Source: Clostridiaceae bacterium (GTDB lineage Bacteria; Bacillota; Clostridia; Christensenellales; CAG-917). Taken from it: 59,655 nt of DNA. Both the position numbers and the translations under genes were made by a program. Of the stretch, positions 33,704-42,987 are shown piece by piece. The stretch covers positions 1 to 59,655 of the forward strand of contig JAITPR010000046.1 in the NCBI GenBank assembly GCA_031289315.1, given 5' to 3'. Numbering within the stretch: position 1 is the stretch's first letter; each line of letters opens with the position of its first letter. Below the pieces are notes generated by a model that saw only the letters and a program-made list of their open reading frames with translations, did no database searches and was not told the DNA's origin.

Positions 33704-35146
33704 ATGAACTATAAAATGATAGCCCGCATGCTCGGGCGCGTAATACTTATAATCGGAGTTTCCCTCCTTATTCCGCTCTTCATATCTATAGGGGGGCGCG
33801 ATGGCATTTACCTTTCTTTTCTCATTCCGTCGCTGTCCATGCTTGCAATCGGCGTAGGTATGAACTTTATCAAGCCCAAAGACAACCAAATGAGCATTGC
33901 CGCGGGCTTTGCAATCGTTGCGTTGTCGTGGATTGCCTTATCGCTTTTCGGCAGCCTGCCGTTCTTGATAAGCGGCGGCATTACCGAATATATGGATTGC
34001 CTTTTCGAATCCGTTTCCGGTTTCACCACCACTGGCGCCACGATACTGCAAGACGTTGAAGCGCTCCCGCGCAGCTTGCTGTTTTGGCGTAGCTTCACCC
34101 ACTGGATAGGAGGGTTGGGCGTCCTTTTATTCGTCATAGCCATACTTCCGAAAACGGGTAGCGGTGCCATGCATATCTTCCGCGCGGAGGCGACGGGTCC
34201 TCAAATCGGCAAGCTCGTGTCAAAGCTTAAAGTGACGGCACGCATACTTTATCTAATCCATATCGCATTCACAATGTTCGAAACGATTGCGCTACTCATA
34301 TGCGGACTAAGCTTCTTCGACGCAATCAACACCGCTCTGTCCACGGCGGGTACCGGAGGCTTCAGCGTTCGCAACGCCTCTATCGCCGCGTACGACTCTC
34401 TAGCCGTCGAAATGGTCGTACTTGTCTTCATGTTCCTGTTTTCGATAAACTATAACCTGTTCTTCCTAATCCTCATAGGCAAAGCCAAACAAGTCTTCAA
34501 AAGCGAAGAATTCCGTGCATACATCGTTCTGCTAACCGTCGCAATTCTTTCCATGGCAATAAATATAATATCCGTATACGGCTCATTTTGGACGGCGCTT
34601 CGTTACGCTTCCTTCCAAGCCCTGATTGCCTCAAGCACAACCGGCTTCATGAGCGCGGATTACACCGCGTGGCCGGCGTTTTCGCAAGGCATCATGCTAT
34701 TGCTGATGATAATAGGCTCCACCGCAGGCTCCACCGGTGGCGGCTTCAAGGTCTCCCGCTTCCTTATCCTCACTAAGTCCTTCTTTAAAAACTCCAACTC
34801 AATCTTGCGCCCGCGCTCCGTCAAAACTCTTAAATTCGACGGCAAGCCCTTAGACGCGCAAGTACTCGACAGCGTGAACGGCTTCTTCGCCGCGTACATC
34901 GCCCTGATTATAGGCGGCACACTGCTGATTTCCATCAACGGCTACGACTTCGCCACGAATTTCTCCGCCGCCATCAGTTGTCTATCTAACGTCGGTCCCG
35001 GTCTGTCGCAAATCGGTCCCACGCAAAACTTCAGCGACTTTTCCATTTTTTCCAAGCTAGTCATGTGCTTTTTAATGCTAGCCGGACGCTTAGAAATCTT
35101 CCCCATACTGTTCATCTTTTATCCGCGTACCTGGTTGAAGAAGTAA
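33704..35146 (+). CDS. trkH: Trk-type potassium uptake membrane subunit
   Basis: TrkH (480 aa) forms the K+-conducting channel of the Trk/Ktr system in the membrane. The four pore loops are recognisable: SVSGFTTTGATIL (about 104), STAGTGGFSV (about 213), SSTTGFMSADYTAW (about 310) and SNVGPGLSQIG (about 428), with selectivity-filter glycines in place. Ten or so membrane helices surround them. It starts directly after the stop of the beta-propeller gene with only a weak AAAAAAGA upstream. The regulatory partner trkA lies on the opposite strand, convergent and 460 bp away, with its own promoter. Confidence 0.92.
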   Translation: MNYKMIARMLGRVILIIGVSLLIPLFISIGGRDGIYLSFLIPSLSMLAIGVGMNFIKPKDNQMSIAAGFAIVALSWIALSLFGSLPFLISGGITEYMDCLFESVSGFTTTGATILQDVEALPRSLLFWRSFTHWIGGLGVLLFVIAILPKTGSGAMHIFRAEATGPQIGKLVSKLKVTARILYLIHIAFTMFETIALLICGLSFFDAINTALSTAGTGGFSVRNASIAAYDSLAVEMVVLVFMFLFSINYNLFFLILIGKAKQVFKSEEFRAYIVLLTVAILSMAINIISVYGSFWTALRYASFQALIASSTTGFMSADYTAWPAFSQGIMLLLMIIGSTAGSTGGGFKVSRFLILTKSFFKNSNSILRPRSVKTLKFDGKPLDAQVLDSVNGFFAAYIALIIGGTLLISINGYDFATNFSAAISCLSNVGPGLSQIGPTQNFSDFSIFSKLVMCFLMLAGRLEIFPILFIFYPRTWLKK

Positions 35147-35603
35147 TGCGGTTCCTCCCCACGTGTCACCTTGAGCCGCAAGCGTTGAGGTGACAGTTGG
35201 GGAAATCCCTCTTATATTGGGTGACAGTCTAAAGAACCCTCTCCCATTTGTTGACAGTCCACACAGAACTTATTCACCCTCTTCCCTTTTCTCATCACCA
35301 ACAAAAAAACCTATTCACCCTCTTTCTCTTTCTGTCCCTCCCAAACGGGAGGGACTAACCGCACTAAAAAACAACTCCACCCTTTAGGGAGGGGCGGAGT
35401 TCGTGGGTCAAGCGCCACATCGGAAAAGGCGCTTGTGTGTTTTCTTTTGTCGACTTTTCTTTGCCACACCGGCAAAAAAAGTAAAGGCTTCGATCCCGCG
35501 AACAGCGGAAATCCGCTTTTTAAAAAGCCCTGCGTCTTCCACGTCCCCCGCAAAGAAAAGTAAATTTCCATTCCGGAAACGCGGAAAACCGCTCTCATAA
35601 GCC
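35147..35603. other. Intergenic between convergent trkH and trkA, repeat debris
   Basis: Contains GTGACAGT words followed by AACCCTCTCCCATTTGTTGACAG, related to the 32-bp array at 57.3 kb, and two strong hairpins at 35334-35355 (GTCCCTCCC/GGGAGGGAC) and 35366-35401. No gene was recognised. Confidence 0.5.
35366..35401 (-). terminator. Probable trkA terminator
   Basis: On the minus strand AACTCCGCCCC...GGGTGGAGTT forms a stem followed by GTTTTTTAG, about 200 nt past the trkA stop. Confidence 0.55.
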
Positions 35604-36974
35604 CTATTTCAGCAAGTCGTGGAAATCTATAATCGGATTGTCCTCGTTATAGGCGGTTACCGCAAGCACCGTATCAAGCGCCTTAATCACGTCGTCGCCG
35701 CCCGGAATAATGAGGTCGTTGCCGCGTAAAATACCGCTTATAATCACGTCCGGTCGCAGCTTCAGCATTTTTAAAGGTATGTCCACATATTCGGCTTTTT
35801 CGTCGAGTATGCGGAATTCTAAGGCTTCGGCTTTTTCGTCCGCCATTTTATAAATAGCGTCAATTTTGCTGTCCTGCGTGGTGTTCGCCTTGCCGCGGAT
35901 ATAACTTACTATGCGGTTCGCCGCCACCCAGTGCGGAGAAATTATACTTTCTATTTTTAAGGAGTCATAAAGGAATTTGCTTAACGTGCGCTTCTTTACT
36001 TTCGTGATAACCTTGTCAATCTCGCGGCTCTTTGCAAACAGCGAAATAATTATATTCTCCTCGTCGGCGTCCATGAGCGTAATTACGGCGTCCATGTCGT
36101 CGATGCCCTCTTCTATCAAAACCGCTTGGTCGGTGCCGTCGCCCAGTATCACGTTGGCTTCGGGGAGCATGACGCTCAATTCCTCCGCGCGCGCTTTCTT
36201 TTCCTCAACGATGGTAACCTTCATGCCCATGTCGATAAGCTCTTCGGCAAGGTAATAAGCAATACGTCCGCCGCCCAACAGCATTACCTTTTTCGGCTTC
36301 ACGGTAAACAACTTGATTTTTTTGAAAAAGTTGACGATATTTTTCGGCTTAGCGGTTATATGCAACTCGTCGCCCACCTCTATCGTCGTATTTCCCGACG
36401 GAATAATGATTTTGTCGCCGCGCTTTATTACGCACACCAGCACGTCGCCGAATTTGCCGCGCACGTCGCGCATGGTCATGCCGACAATCGGACAAGCCTC
36501 CGCGACGTTAAAGCCAACTATTTCCGCTCTGCCGCTTGCGCAGAAATCCACCTTGTCCGCGTACGGCAACCGCAGCTGCCGCGCAATGTCGCCCGCCGCC
36601 ATGTCGTCCGGATTCACCGTCATGGATAACCCTAAGTCGGCTTTCATTATCTCAAACCGCTCAAAATATTCCGGATTTTCTATGCGCGCGACGGTCTCCT
36701 TTGCGCCGGCTTTCTTTGCCAGCAAGCAACTCAAAAGATTGGACTCGTCCGACCCCGTAACCGCCAACAATAAGTGTGCTTTCGCCACGCCGGCTTCCTT
36801 TAAAATATCGTAATTTGTGCCGCTGCCGACAATTCCGCTCGTGTCAAAATTGGACACGCACCGCTGTACGCGTTCACTGTCGCGGTCTATAACCACCACG
36901 TCGTGTTCCATGTTGGAAAGCATTTCGGCGACCGCGGAGCCAACCTTGCCTGCACCTATAATAATAATTCTCAT
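35604..36974 (-). CDS. trkA: Trk potassium transport regulatory subunit
   Basis: TrkA (456 aa) is the cytoplasmic ring that gates TrkH in response to NAD(H)/nucleotides. There are two RCK halves: the first starts at MRIIIIGAGKVGSAVAEML (Rossmann GxGxxG, residues 1-20), the second near residue 229 with VMLLGGGRIAYYLAEEL. Each is followed by a TrkA-C domain (first IVGFNVAEACPIVGMTMRDV; the last ends in PGGDDVIKALDTVLAVTAYN). The start is fixed by the Rossmann motif at the extreme N-terminus; upstream residues in the open frame would have to be untranslated because the promoter overlaps them. No Shine-Dalgarno: the -10 lies 7 nt from the ATG. Confidence 0.93.
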   Translation of the reverse strand: MRIIIIGAGKVGSAVAEMLSNMEHDVVVIDRDSERVQRCVSNFDTSGIVGSGTNYDILKEAGVAKAHLLLAVTGSDESNLLSCLLAKKAGAKETVARIENPEYFERFEIMKADLGLSMTVNPDDMAAGDIARQLRLPYADKVDFCASGRAEIVGFNVAEACPIVGMTMRDVRGKFGDVLVCVIKRGDKIIIPSGNTTIEVGDELHITAKPKNIVNFFKKIKLFTVKPKKVMLLGGGRIAYYLAEELIDMGMKVTIVEEKKARAEELSVMLPEANVILGDGTDQAVLIEEGIDDMDAVITLMDADEENIIISLFAKSREIDKVITKVKKRTLSKFLYDSLKIESIISPHWVAANRIVSYIRGKANTTQDSKIDAIYKMADEKAEALEFRILDEKAEYVDIPLKMLKLRPDVIISGILRGNDLIIPGGDDVIKALDTVLAVTAYNEDNPIIDFHDLLK

Positions 36975-36981
36975 AATTGTG

Positions 36982-37010
36982 ATTATACCACACACCCGGC
37001 TCATAGGCAA
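36982..37010 (-). promoter_or_regulatory. trkA promoter, leaderless type
   Basis: Minus strand: TTGCCT (37010-37005), 17-bp spacer, TATAAT (36987-36982) with an extended TGG. The ATG begins 8 nt after the last base of the -10. The promoter sits in the 54-bp gap after the radical SAM gene. Confidence 0.75.
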
Positions 37011-37028
37011 GCGACCGCCGCTACCCGC

Positions 37029-38015
37029 CTACAATATTCCGAAACACGGGTCGTTTGCGCTGACGGAGCCGTTTGCCACATGCGCCGCTTCCCGACAACC
37101 GCCGTCGCAGATGTCGGTATAGTTGCACCCGTCGCACATTTTAGGTCTATAACTGCGGGTTATAAAGCGTAGCCAGTATTCATTGGTAGCAAGTTTATCA
37201 ATTTCCCGCCAATTACAGAGGTTTTCGGGCGAATGGTTGCAAACCTTAATGCCTCCCGCCGGGTCCGTGACAAAAAAACCTTTTGCCGCGCCGCAAGTGC
37301 TTGCTATTTTCAACCGCTCATATTTTTTAGGATTTTTGATAATACAATAAGGCAATTCCGTGCCGACGTGTCCGTTAAGTCCGGCGCGCTCCAATACCGA
37401 TTCGGCCACATCAAGCATTTCGTTTATCTCATCTACGGTAAGCAACAAATCCGTATTCTCCATTCCGCGACCGCCGGGCAGAAATCTGTTTAGAAGCACG
37501 TAATCCGCTCCGTGCAAAATCGGTATGCTTATATTCTCGTAAAGCTCCGCAAGGTTTTTCTTAGTAACCGCAATATTCGCCACCGTGTTTACGCCGTTTT
37601 TTTTGCACTCGTCAAACAGAGAAAGGACATGCTCGATATTATCCACGCCGGTGTGTTCCTTAAAGGTATCTATTCCGGGGACGCTGATACTTAGCAGCAC
37701 CTTGCGCGGTTGCAGAAATTCCAACAGCTTAGTCGTAACCGCGCGCCCGTTTGTTACCAATCCGACGGTAAAGCCAAGCTTGTACGCGTAGTCCATAATT
37801 TCCGGCAGGTCGTCGCGCAACGTAGCCTCTCCGCCCGTAAACGTAACGTATCTTACGCCCCGCGTTCTATACGCCGTGATAATCTGCTTCCACTCGTTTG
37901 TATCCATCTCCGCCTTAGGCTTAGATACGGAGTGTTCCCACGGGCAACAGCAAAAGACACACCGGTGATTGCATTGCGCGGTTATCTCCAACACGGCGGT
38001 ATGCGGCAGCATCAT
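37029..38015 (-). CDS. Radical SAM protein with SPASM-like C-terminus
   Basis: A 328-aa radical SAM enzyme. The 4Fe-4S/SAM motif is C15-NHR-C19-VF-C22, immediately followed by two more cysteines (CCCPW), which is unusual. FTGGEATLRDDL is the GGE motif (about 60). The C-terminus carries a cysteine-rich SPASM/twitch-like region: CGAAKGF, KVCNHSPENLC, KMCDGCNYTDICDGGCREAA and a last Cys four residues from the end, so one or two auxiliary clusters are expected. Such enzymes often modify peptides (RiPP maturases) or anaerobic sulfatases; no precursor peptide is evident nearby. It overlaps the upstream gene by 4 bp (ATGA), implying a two-gene unit with the zinc-ribbon protein. Confidence 0.85.
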   Translation of the reverse strand: MMLPHTAVLEITAQCNHRCVFCCCPWEHSVSKPKAEMDTNEWKQIITAYRTRGVRYVTFTGGEATLRDDLPEIMDYAYKLGFTVGLVTNGRAVTTKLLEFLQPRKVLLSISVPGIDTFKEHTGVDNIEHVLSLFDECKKNGVNTVANIAVTKKNLAELYENISIPILHGADYVLLNRFLPGGRGMENTDLLLTVDEINEMLDVAESVLERAGLNGHVGTELPYCIIKNPKKYERLKIASTCGAAKGFFVTDPAGGIKVCNHSPENLCNWREIDKLATNEYWLRFITRSYRPKMCDGCNYTDICDGGCREAAHVANGSVSANDPCFGIL

Positions 38016-39076
38016 AGCTCTCCCTCTCCCGTAGAAACCCCTAAAATATTGGTAAGCGCATCAAAGATTTCCTGCCACGCCTTGCCCTCGTAGGACATGC
38101 CGGTATTCAATCCATTGAGCCATATCCGTGCCTTATGCGAAAAATCCGTTTCCTCCGGAGAATAATAAATATCCATTTCAAGCGATGTGGCTTCATCGTC
38201 AAACTCACCCCATATGTTTCCGACTTCTACGCAGTTGATAAAGGCTTGCACCTCTGCGCTCATATTTTCGGTAATAAGCTCGACTTCTTGGTTCTTTTTG
38301 TCGCACTTAAACCGCAATTGCTTAAGAATATCAAAAAACGGCAATTCGCCCCATTCCCTTGAGATATTATTACGGTCGTCATCTCTTTTAGCCGAACGGC
38401 GGTCGAATGCTCCTACTCCGTCGTCCTTGTTAAACGGGCGGAGCGAACTCTCCGCGATTTGCGCCGTTCCGTCCGGGTTTAAATCAATCTTGTAGTTTAT
38501 CCTATAGTGGCTACTCTCTCTGAGAGAGGAAAGAAATCCGCCGCAAATATTATACTGCCAGAGCGGAAATATTCTTACAGCCGCTCTTCTGCCGATTATC
38601 ATCTTATCTTTTTCGAAGCTTTCTCCGAAAATGTCGGGATAGCTAACGGTATAGTCGTTTTGTTTCGACGCCCGAAAGCGGAAAACCATGGGCGGAAGCT
38701 GTTTATCACGAATACAATCGGAGCAGTGAAAATCCAACTTCGCATCAAAGCCGGCATCTCTGCAAGTCTTTATATTGTGAATCATCTCTTCAACGGTAGA
38801 ATCGCTGATTACAAGGAAACCCTCTTTGTCAATAAAATTGCCGTATCTCTGTTGGATACTCTCTTGGTTTGCCTTATCGCCCCGTCCGAATGCTCCTCCG
38901 CAACACTTGCAAACGTACTTGCCGGGTATTTTATCCCATTTGGAATAGCTAGGCATACGCATTGAATAGCACATGGCATGGTGATACGGCAATGTTCCGC
39001 CGAACGCTTTTTCTTTACGCAGTTCTTTAATTGCGTCAAGAGCCTTATCAAGCTCTTTCTTTGACATCTTTTTCAT
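38012..39076 (-). CDS. Zinc-ribbon protein, unknown partner of radical SAM enzyme
   Basis: A 354-aa protein that I do not recognise. It shows two cysteine pairs that could form a zinc ribbon: YVCKCCGGAFGRGD (about 54-67) and DFHCSDCIRDK (about 113-124), with an additional Cys in between (NIKTCRDAG). The rest is alpha/beta without transmembrane segments. ACGGAGGT lies 5 nt before the ATG. The stop overlaps the radical SAM start by 4 bp, so the products probably act together; it could be a substrate-recognition partner or the substrate itself, but this is inference. Confidence 0.6.
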   Translation of the reverse strand: MKKMSKKELDKALDAIKELRKEKAFGGTLPYHHAMCYSMRMPSYSKWDKIPGKYVCKCCGGAFGRGDKANQESIQQRYGNFIDKEGFLVISDSTVEEMIHNIKTCRDAGFDAKLDFHCSDCIRDKQLPPMVFRFRASKQNDYTVSYPDIFGESFEKDKMIIGRRAAVRIFPLWQYNICGGFLSSLRESSHYRINYKIDLNPDGTAQIAESSLRPFNKDDGVGAFDRRSAKRDDDRNNISREWGELPFFDILKQLRFKCDKKNQEVELITENMSAEVQAFINCVEVGNIWGEFDDEATSLEMDIYYSPEETDFSHKARIWLNGLNTGMSYEGKAWQEIFDALTNILGVSTGEGEL

Positions 39077-39252
39077 TTAGACCTCCGTAGTCCTTGCGGT
39101 GTGTGTTGATATTTGCTTTAAGAAAATTCCGTGAGTTATGTTCACCCTTATAATATTCATTTTCTGTTTGATTGTCAAGTTATTTCTATTACTTTACTTT
39201 TTACCAACAATCTGTTAGTATTTATAGGTAAAAACCTTAGGAAAATGTGACT

Positions 39253-40971
39253 ATGAAGCTGAGTAAATTGGTTATCGAAACATTAAAAAATCCACCGTCC
39301 GACGTGCGGATAATCAGCCATGCGTTGCTTATCAGAGCCGGCTATATCAAGCAGGTCGCGAACGGCATTTATTCGCTTGCGACGCCCACCCAAAAAATGG
39401 CGCTCAACATCGAAAGCATCATTCGCGAAGAGATGAACAACGTCGACGGGCAGGAGGTCAAATTCCCCGTCGCCATGCCGCGTGAGCTTTGGGAGTTATC
39501 CGGGCGCTATCAAAGTATCGGTTCGGAAATGATACGTTTCAAGGATAGGGGCGACCGCGACATGGTTTTGGGCATGACGCACGAGGAAGCGGCGGTTCAC
39601 TTTGCCATGAATACCGTAAACAGTTACGCGCGGCTTCCCTTCATGATTTACCAAATACAAACCAAATTCCGTGACGAACCGCGTCCGCGCGGCGGGCTGA
39701 TACGCGTGCGCGAATTTACCATGAAGGACGCGTATTCCTTCCACTTCACGCAAGAGGACTTGGACGAATACTATTATAAGCAACACCGCGCCTACGAAAA
39801 CATTTTCCGCCGCATAGGCATGAAGAATTTTATTTCCGTGAAATCCGACACCGGCATGATGGGCGGAAGCGTCGCACACGAGTTCATGCTGATAACTCCG
39901 GACGGCGAGGACGAGCTTGTGCTTTGCGACACCTGCGGCTACAAATCCAACATGGAGGTCGCCGAAGCCGAAAAGGAAGTCTTTACCGACAAGAAAAATC
40001 AAAAATCAAAAGAGGTGTTCACCGGCGAAGCCAAAACAATCGACGAGGTGTCGGCGTTTTTGGGAATTCCCGCTACAAGCACGGTAAAAGCCGTCGTTTA
40101 CGCGGTCAAGGGCGACGCCAAACCGGTAATCATCTTTATACGCGGCGACCTCGAAATAAACGAAGCCAAACTTCGCTCCGTCCTTAAAAAGAACGTATTC
40201 CCCTACGAGTCCGCAGGCAACGACGATTTTTCTTACGGGAACATCGGTCCCGTAGGGCTTGTCACGGACGGCACCGTTATCTACGACGAGTCGCTCTGCG
40301 GGCGTGAAAACATGGTTACCGGCGCAAATAAGTCGGAATATCACATCACCGGCATAAGCGTAAAACGCGACATAAAGCCCGCCGCGTTCTCTGACGTAGC
40401 GAAGGTCAAAATAGGTCAGAAATGTAAATGCTGCGGCGGAGAGCTTAAAACGGTTAACGGTATCGAAATAGGCAACATCTTCCAGCTAGGCACAAAATAC
40501 ACTAAGTCCATGGAAATGACGGTGCTAAACGAAAAGGGCGAAGCCGTATATCCTATCATGGGCTGTTACGGGATAGGCGTGGGGCGCGCAATCGCCTCCG
40601 TACTGCAAGAAAGCTTCGACAAGGACGGGATGATATTGCCGGTTACCATAGCGCCGTGGAAGGTGCATGTATGCCCCTTGCGCCTAGACGACGAAAACGT
40701 ACGTACGCAAGCCTTCGGGTTGTACGACGCGCTTAACGCCGCCGGTATCGAAACTATAATAGACGACCGCAACGCCAGCCCCGGCTTTAAATTTGCCGAC
40801 GCCGACCTTATGGGTATGCCGGTACGCGTGGTAATAAGCCCGAAATCGCTTTCAAACGGCGGCGCGGAAATCAAAATTCGCAAGTCCGGAGAGGTTCGTT
40901 TAGTAACGCTTGACAACCTCTTACCCGAAATAACAAGTATTCTTGCCGCACTGTACGCGGAATTGAAATAA
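39253..40971 (+). CDS. proS: Prolyl-tRNA synthetase, bacterial type with editing insertion
   Basis: ProS (572 aa) attaches proline to tRNA-Pro. Class II motifs: motif 2 FRDEPRPRGGLIRVREFTMK (about 140-160) and motif 3 GCYGIGVGRAIASVLQE (about 437). The YbaK-like INS editing domain (about 230-380, with IPATSTVKAVVYAVKG) sits between motifs 2 and 3, as in the Escherichia coli type, and the C-terminal anticodon domain follows. A zinc-like CxxC pair (CDTCGYKSN, CKCCGGEL) brackets the insertion, as often seen in this type. The start at ATG 39253 is preceded by AGGA; a GTG two codons upstream is possible. A small hairpin separates it from the glucosidase gene, 60 nt downstream. Confidence 0.95.
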   Translation: MKLSKLVIETLKNPPSDVRIISHALLIRAGYIKQVANGIYSLATPTQKMALNIESIIREEMNNVDGQEVKFPVAMPRELWELSGRYQSIGSEMIRFKDRGDRDMVLGMTHEEAAVHFAMNTVNSYARLPFMIYQIQTKFRDEPRPRGGLIRVREFTMKDAYSFHFTQEDLDEYYYKQHRAYENIFRRIGMKNFISVKSDTGMMGGSVAHEFMLITPDGEDELVLCDTCGYKSNMEVAEAEKEVFTDKKNQKSKEVFTGEAKTIDEVSAFLGIPATSTVKAVVYAVKGDAKPVIIFIRGDLEINEAKLRSVLKKNVFPYESAGNDDFSYGNIGPVGLVTDGTVIYDESLCGRENMVTGANKSEYHITGISVKRDIKPAAFSDVAKVKIGQKCKCCGGELKTVNGIEIGNIFQLGTKYTKSMEMTVLNEKGEAVYPIMGCYGIGVGRAIASVLQESFDKDGMILPVTIAPWKVHVCPLRLDDENVRTQAFGLYDALNAAGIETIIDDRNASPGFKFADADLMGMPVRVVISPKSLSNGGAEIKIRKSGEVRLVTLDNLLPEITSILAALYAELK

Positions 40972-41030
40972 TAAAACCCGGCTTTAACACTAAAAAACGG
41001 TTGCGTAAACCGTAAAATAAGGAGTCTTCC

Positions 41031-42716
41031 ATGAGCGAAAGCAAGAAAACACGTTGGTACAAGGACGCCGTTATCTATCAAATTTATCCGCGCAGCTTCT
41101 GTGACAGCAACGGCGACGGCATAGGCGATATACGCGGCATTATCTCTAAGCTTGACTACATAAAGGATTTAGGCGTTACGGCGGTTTGGCTTTCGCCCTG
41201 CTACAAGTCGCCTAACGACGACAACGGCTACGATATTTCCGATTATCGCGACATCATGGACGAGTTCGGCACCCTTGACGACTGGAAGGAAATGCTTGCA
41301 GGGCTTCACGAACGCGGCATAAAGCTCATCATGGATTTGGTTGTCAACCACACCTCCGACGAACACGAATGGTTTAAACAGTCGCGTTCGTCAGTGGACA
41401 ACCCCTACCGCGACTATTATTTTTGGCGCAAGGGCAGAGGCAAGGACGGCAAAAAACCGCCCAACAACTGGACCTCCCGTTTCGGCGGCTCCGCGTGGGC
41501 ATACGACGACGCGACTAGCGAATGGTATCTGCACCTCTTCACAAAAAAACAGCCCGACCTAAACTGGGACAATCCAAAGGTGCGCAAGGAGGTACACGAC
41601 CTCGTCGATTACTGGCTTGACTTAGGCGTGGACGGCTTCCGTTGCGATGTCATAACCTATATTTCAAAGGTTGCCGGGCTTCCTAACGGTAAATTCAATC
41701 CCATTCAGTGCGGCGACGAAATGTTTACGCACGGTCCGCACATACACGAATACTTAAGCGCGCTTAACAACGAGGTTATTTCTCGCTACGACGCCATGAC
41801 CGTCGGCGAAGCCGCGGGCGTAACCATCGAACAAGGTCTTCTCTACACCGCCGAAAGCCGCGGAGAGCTTGACATGGTTTTTGAGTTTGAACACATTCTA
41901 AGCGAAGCCTACTTCTCACTCCTCCCCAAAAAATTCAATCTCAAGCAGTACAAGGCTATCATGTCAAAATGGCAAGACGGCATGCACGGCAAGGGTTGGA
42001 ACAGCCTATACTTGGAAAATCACGACCAACCGCGCGCATTAGGGCGTTGCACCGGCGACTACGGCGACAAGCGTAAGGAGGCTTCCAAAATGCTTGCCGT
42101 CGCCCTCAACCTACTGCAAGGCACTCCGTACATCTATCAAGGGCAGGAAATCGGCATGACTAATTGTGATTTTTCTCCCGACGAGTATCAGGACGTAATG
42201 GTAAAAACCATTCTCGGTATCGTCAAAAAGTACGTTCCCTTCCTTAAGCCCGTCGCCCTCAAGGTCTTAAAGAAAAAGGCTCGCGACAATGCCCGCACCC
42301 CCATGCAATGGGACGGCTCCGAAAAAGCCGGTTTTACGACCGGCGCGCCTTGGCTCAAAATCAACCCGAACCACACGGAAATTAACGTCGCCGAAGCCGA
42401 AAAAGACCCGACGTCAATCCTCAATTTCCATAAAAACCTCAACCGCTACCGCGTCGGCAACCAAACCGTGAAGCTCGGCTCATATCGCCAGTTTGATAAA
42501 AATAATAAGAAAATTTATTGCTATGAACGCGCCCATAACGGCAAAAAATTGCTTGTCGTGTGCAACTTCAAAAACGCCGAAGTCCCGTTCTCTCCCCCCG
42601 CCGAATACAACGGGTTCACCGCCGCCGCCGTAATCCAAAATTACCCAACCGCCCGCACTCTCTCCCCCTTCAGCCTCCAACCCTACGAAGCCGTAGTCTT
42701 TGAGGTTGATTGTTAA
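41031..42716 (+). CDS. GH13 alpha-glucosidase (oligo-1,6-glucosidase type)
   Basis: A 561-aa cytoplasmic glycoside hydrolase of subfamily 31-like GH13. Conserved regions are DLVVNHTSDEHEWF (region I), DGFRCDVITYI (region II, nucleophile Asp), MTVGEAAGV (region III, acid Glu) and YLENHDQPR (region IV). The N-terminus WYKDAVIYQIYPRSFCDSNGDGIGD is typical. It would release glucose from isomalto- or malto-oligosaccharides; exact linkage cannot be read. AAGGAG sits 6 nt before the ATG. It follows proS in the same orientation and is followed by a palindrome-terminator module. Confidence 0.9.
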   Translation: MSESKKTRWYKDAVIYQIYPRSFCDSNGDGIGDIRGIISKLDYIKDLGVTAVWLSPCYKSPNDDNGYDISDYRDIMDEFGTLDDWKEMLAGLHERGIKLIMDLVVNHTSDEHEWFKQSRSSVDNPYRDYYFWRKGRGKDGKKPPNNWTSRFGGSAWAYDDATSEWYLHLFTKKQPDLNWDNPKVRKEVHDLVDYWLDLGVDGFRCDVITYISKVAGLPNGKFNPIQCGDEMFTHGPHIHEYLSALNNEVISRYDAMTVGEAAGVTIEQGLLYTAESRGELDMVFEFEHILSEAYFSLLPKKFNLKQYKAIMSKWQDGMHGKGWNSLYLENHDQPRALGRCTGDYGDKRKEASKMLAVALNLLQGTPYIYQGQEIGMTNCDFSPDEYQDVMVKTILGIVKKYVPFLKPVALKVLKKKARDNARTPMQWDGSEKAGFTTGAPWLKINPNHTEINVAEAEKDPTSILNFHKNLNRYRVGNQTVKLGSYRQFDKNNKKIYCYERAHNGKKLLVVCNFKNAEVPFSPPAEYNGFTAAAVIQNYPTARTLSPFSLQPYEAVVFEVDC

Positions 42717-42895
42717 TTAAAGTTCCTTGGGGACGCCCAAAAGGAACGCCCTTGTTCTTTTTGCTACGCGGCAAAAAAAACAAAAAAACGCGCAAGCTTG
42801 AAGCTTGACACTGTTAACTTTAAAAACGCGGTTGACGCAGGACTATATCCTTAGCGTCAACCGCGTTTTTAAATTTATTCAGTGTTAATCATCAT
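42716..42895 (+). repeat. Inverted long repeat partner of 22245-22389
   Basis: Contains the GTTCCTTGGGGACGCCCAAAAGGAAC-like palindrome (42722-42747), a CGCAAGCTTGAAGCTTGACAC arm and the 17-bp hairpin, all matching 22.3 kb in opposite orientation. In both places it follows a coding sequence in the same relative direction. Confidence 0.7.
42822..42870. terminator. Perfect 17-bp stem terminator, copy 3 (after glucosidase gene)
   Basis: AAAAACGCGGTTGACGC pairs with GCGTCAACCGCGTTTTT around AGGACTATATCCTTA. It lies between the plus-strand glucosidase and the minus-strand PHP gene, so it may serve both. Confidence 0.8.
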
Positions 42896-42987
42896 GTATG
42901 CAGTTCTTTATTTTCTTCTTATTCCCTCTTACCTTTATATCGGTTCAATAACTCACATCAAGATATTTTCGGGCTAAAAACCTTGCC

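Noticed and set aside
36975..37010. Longer TrkA N-terminus (12 extra residues)
   Set aside because: The extension would lie in the -10/-35 region, and the Rossmann motif begins at the chosen Met.
39247..39252. GTG start for proS two codons upstream
   Set aside because: The ATG at 39253 gives the family-typical MKLSKL start and better spacing from AGGA; the difference is only two residues.
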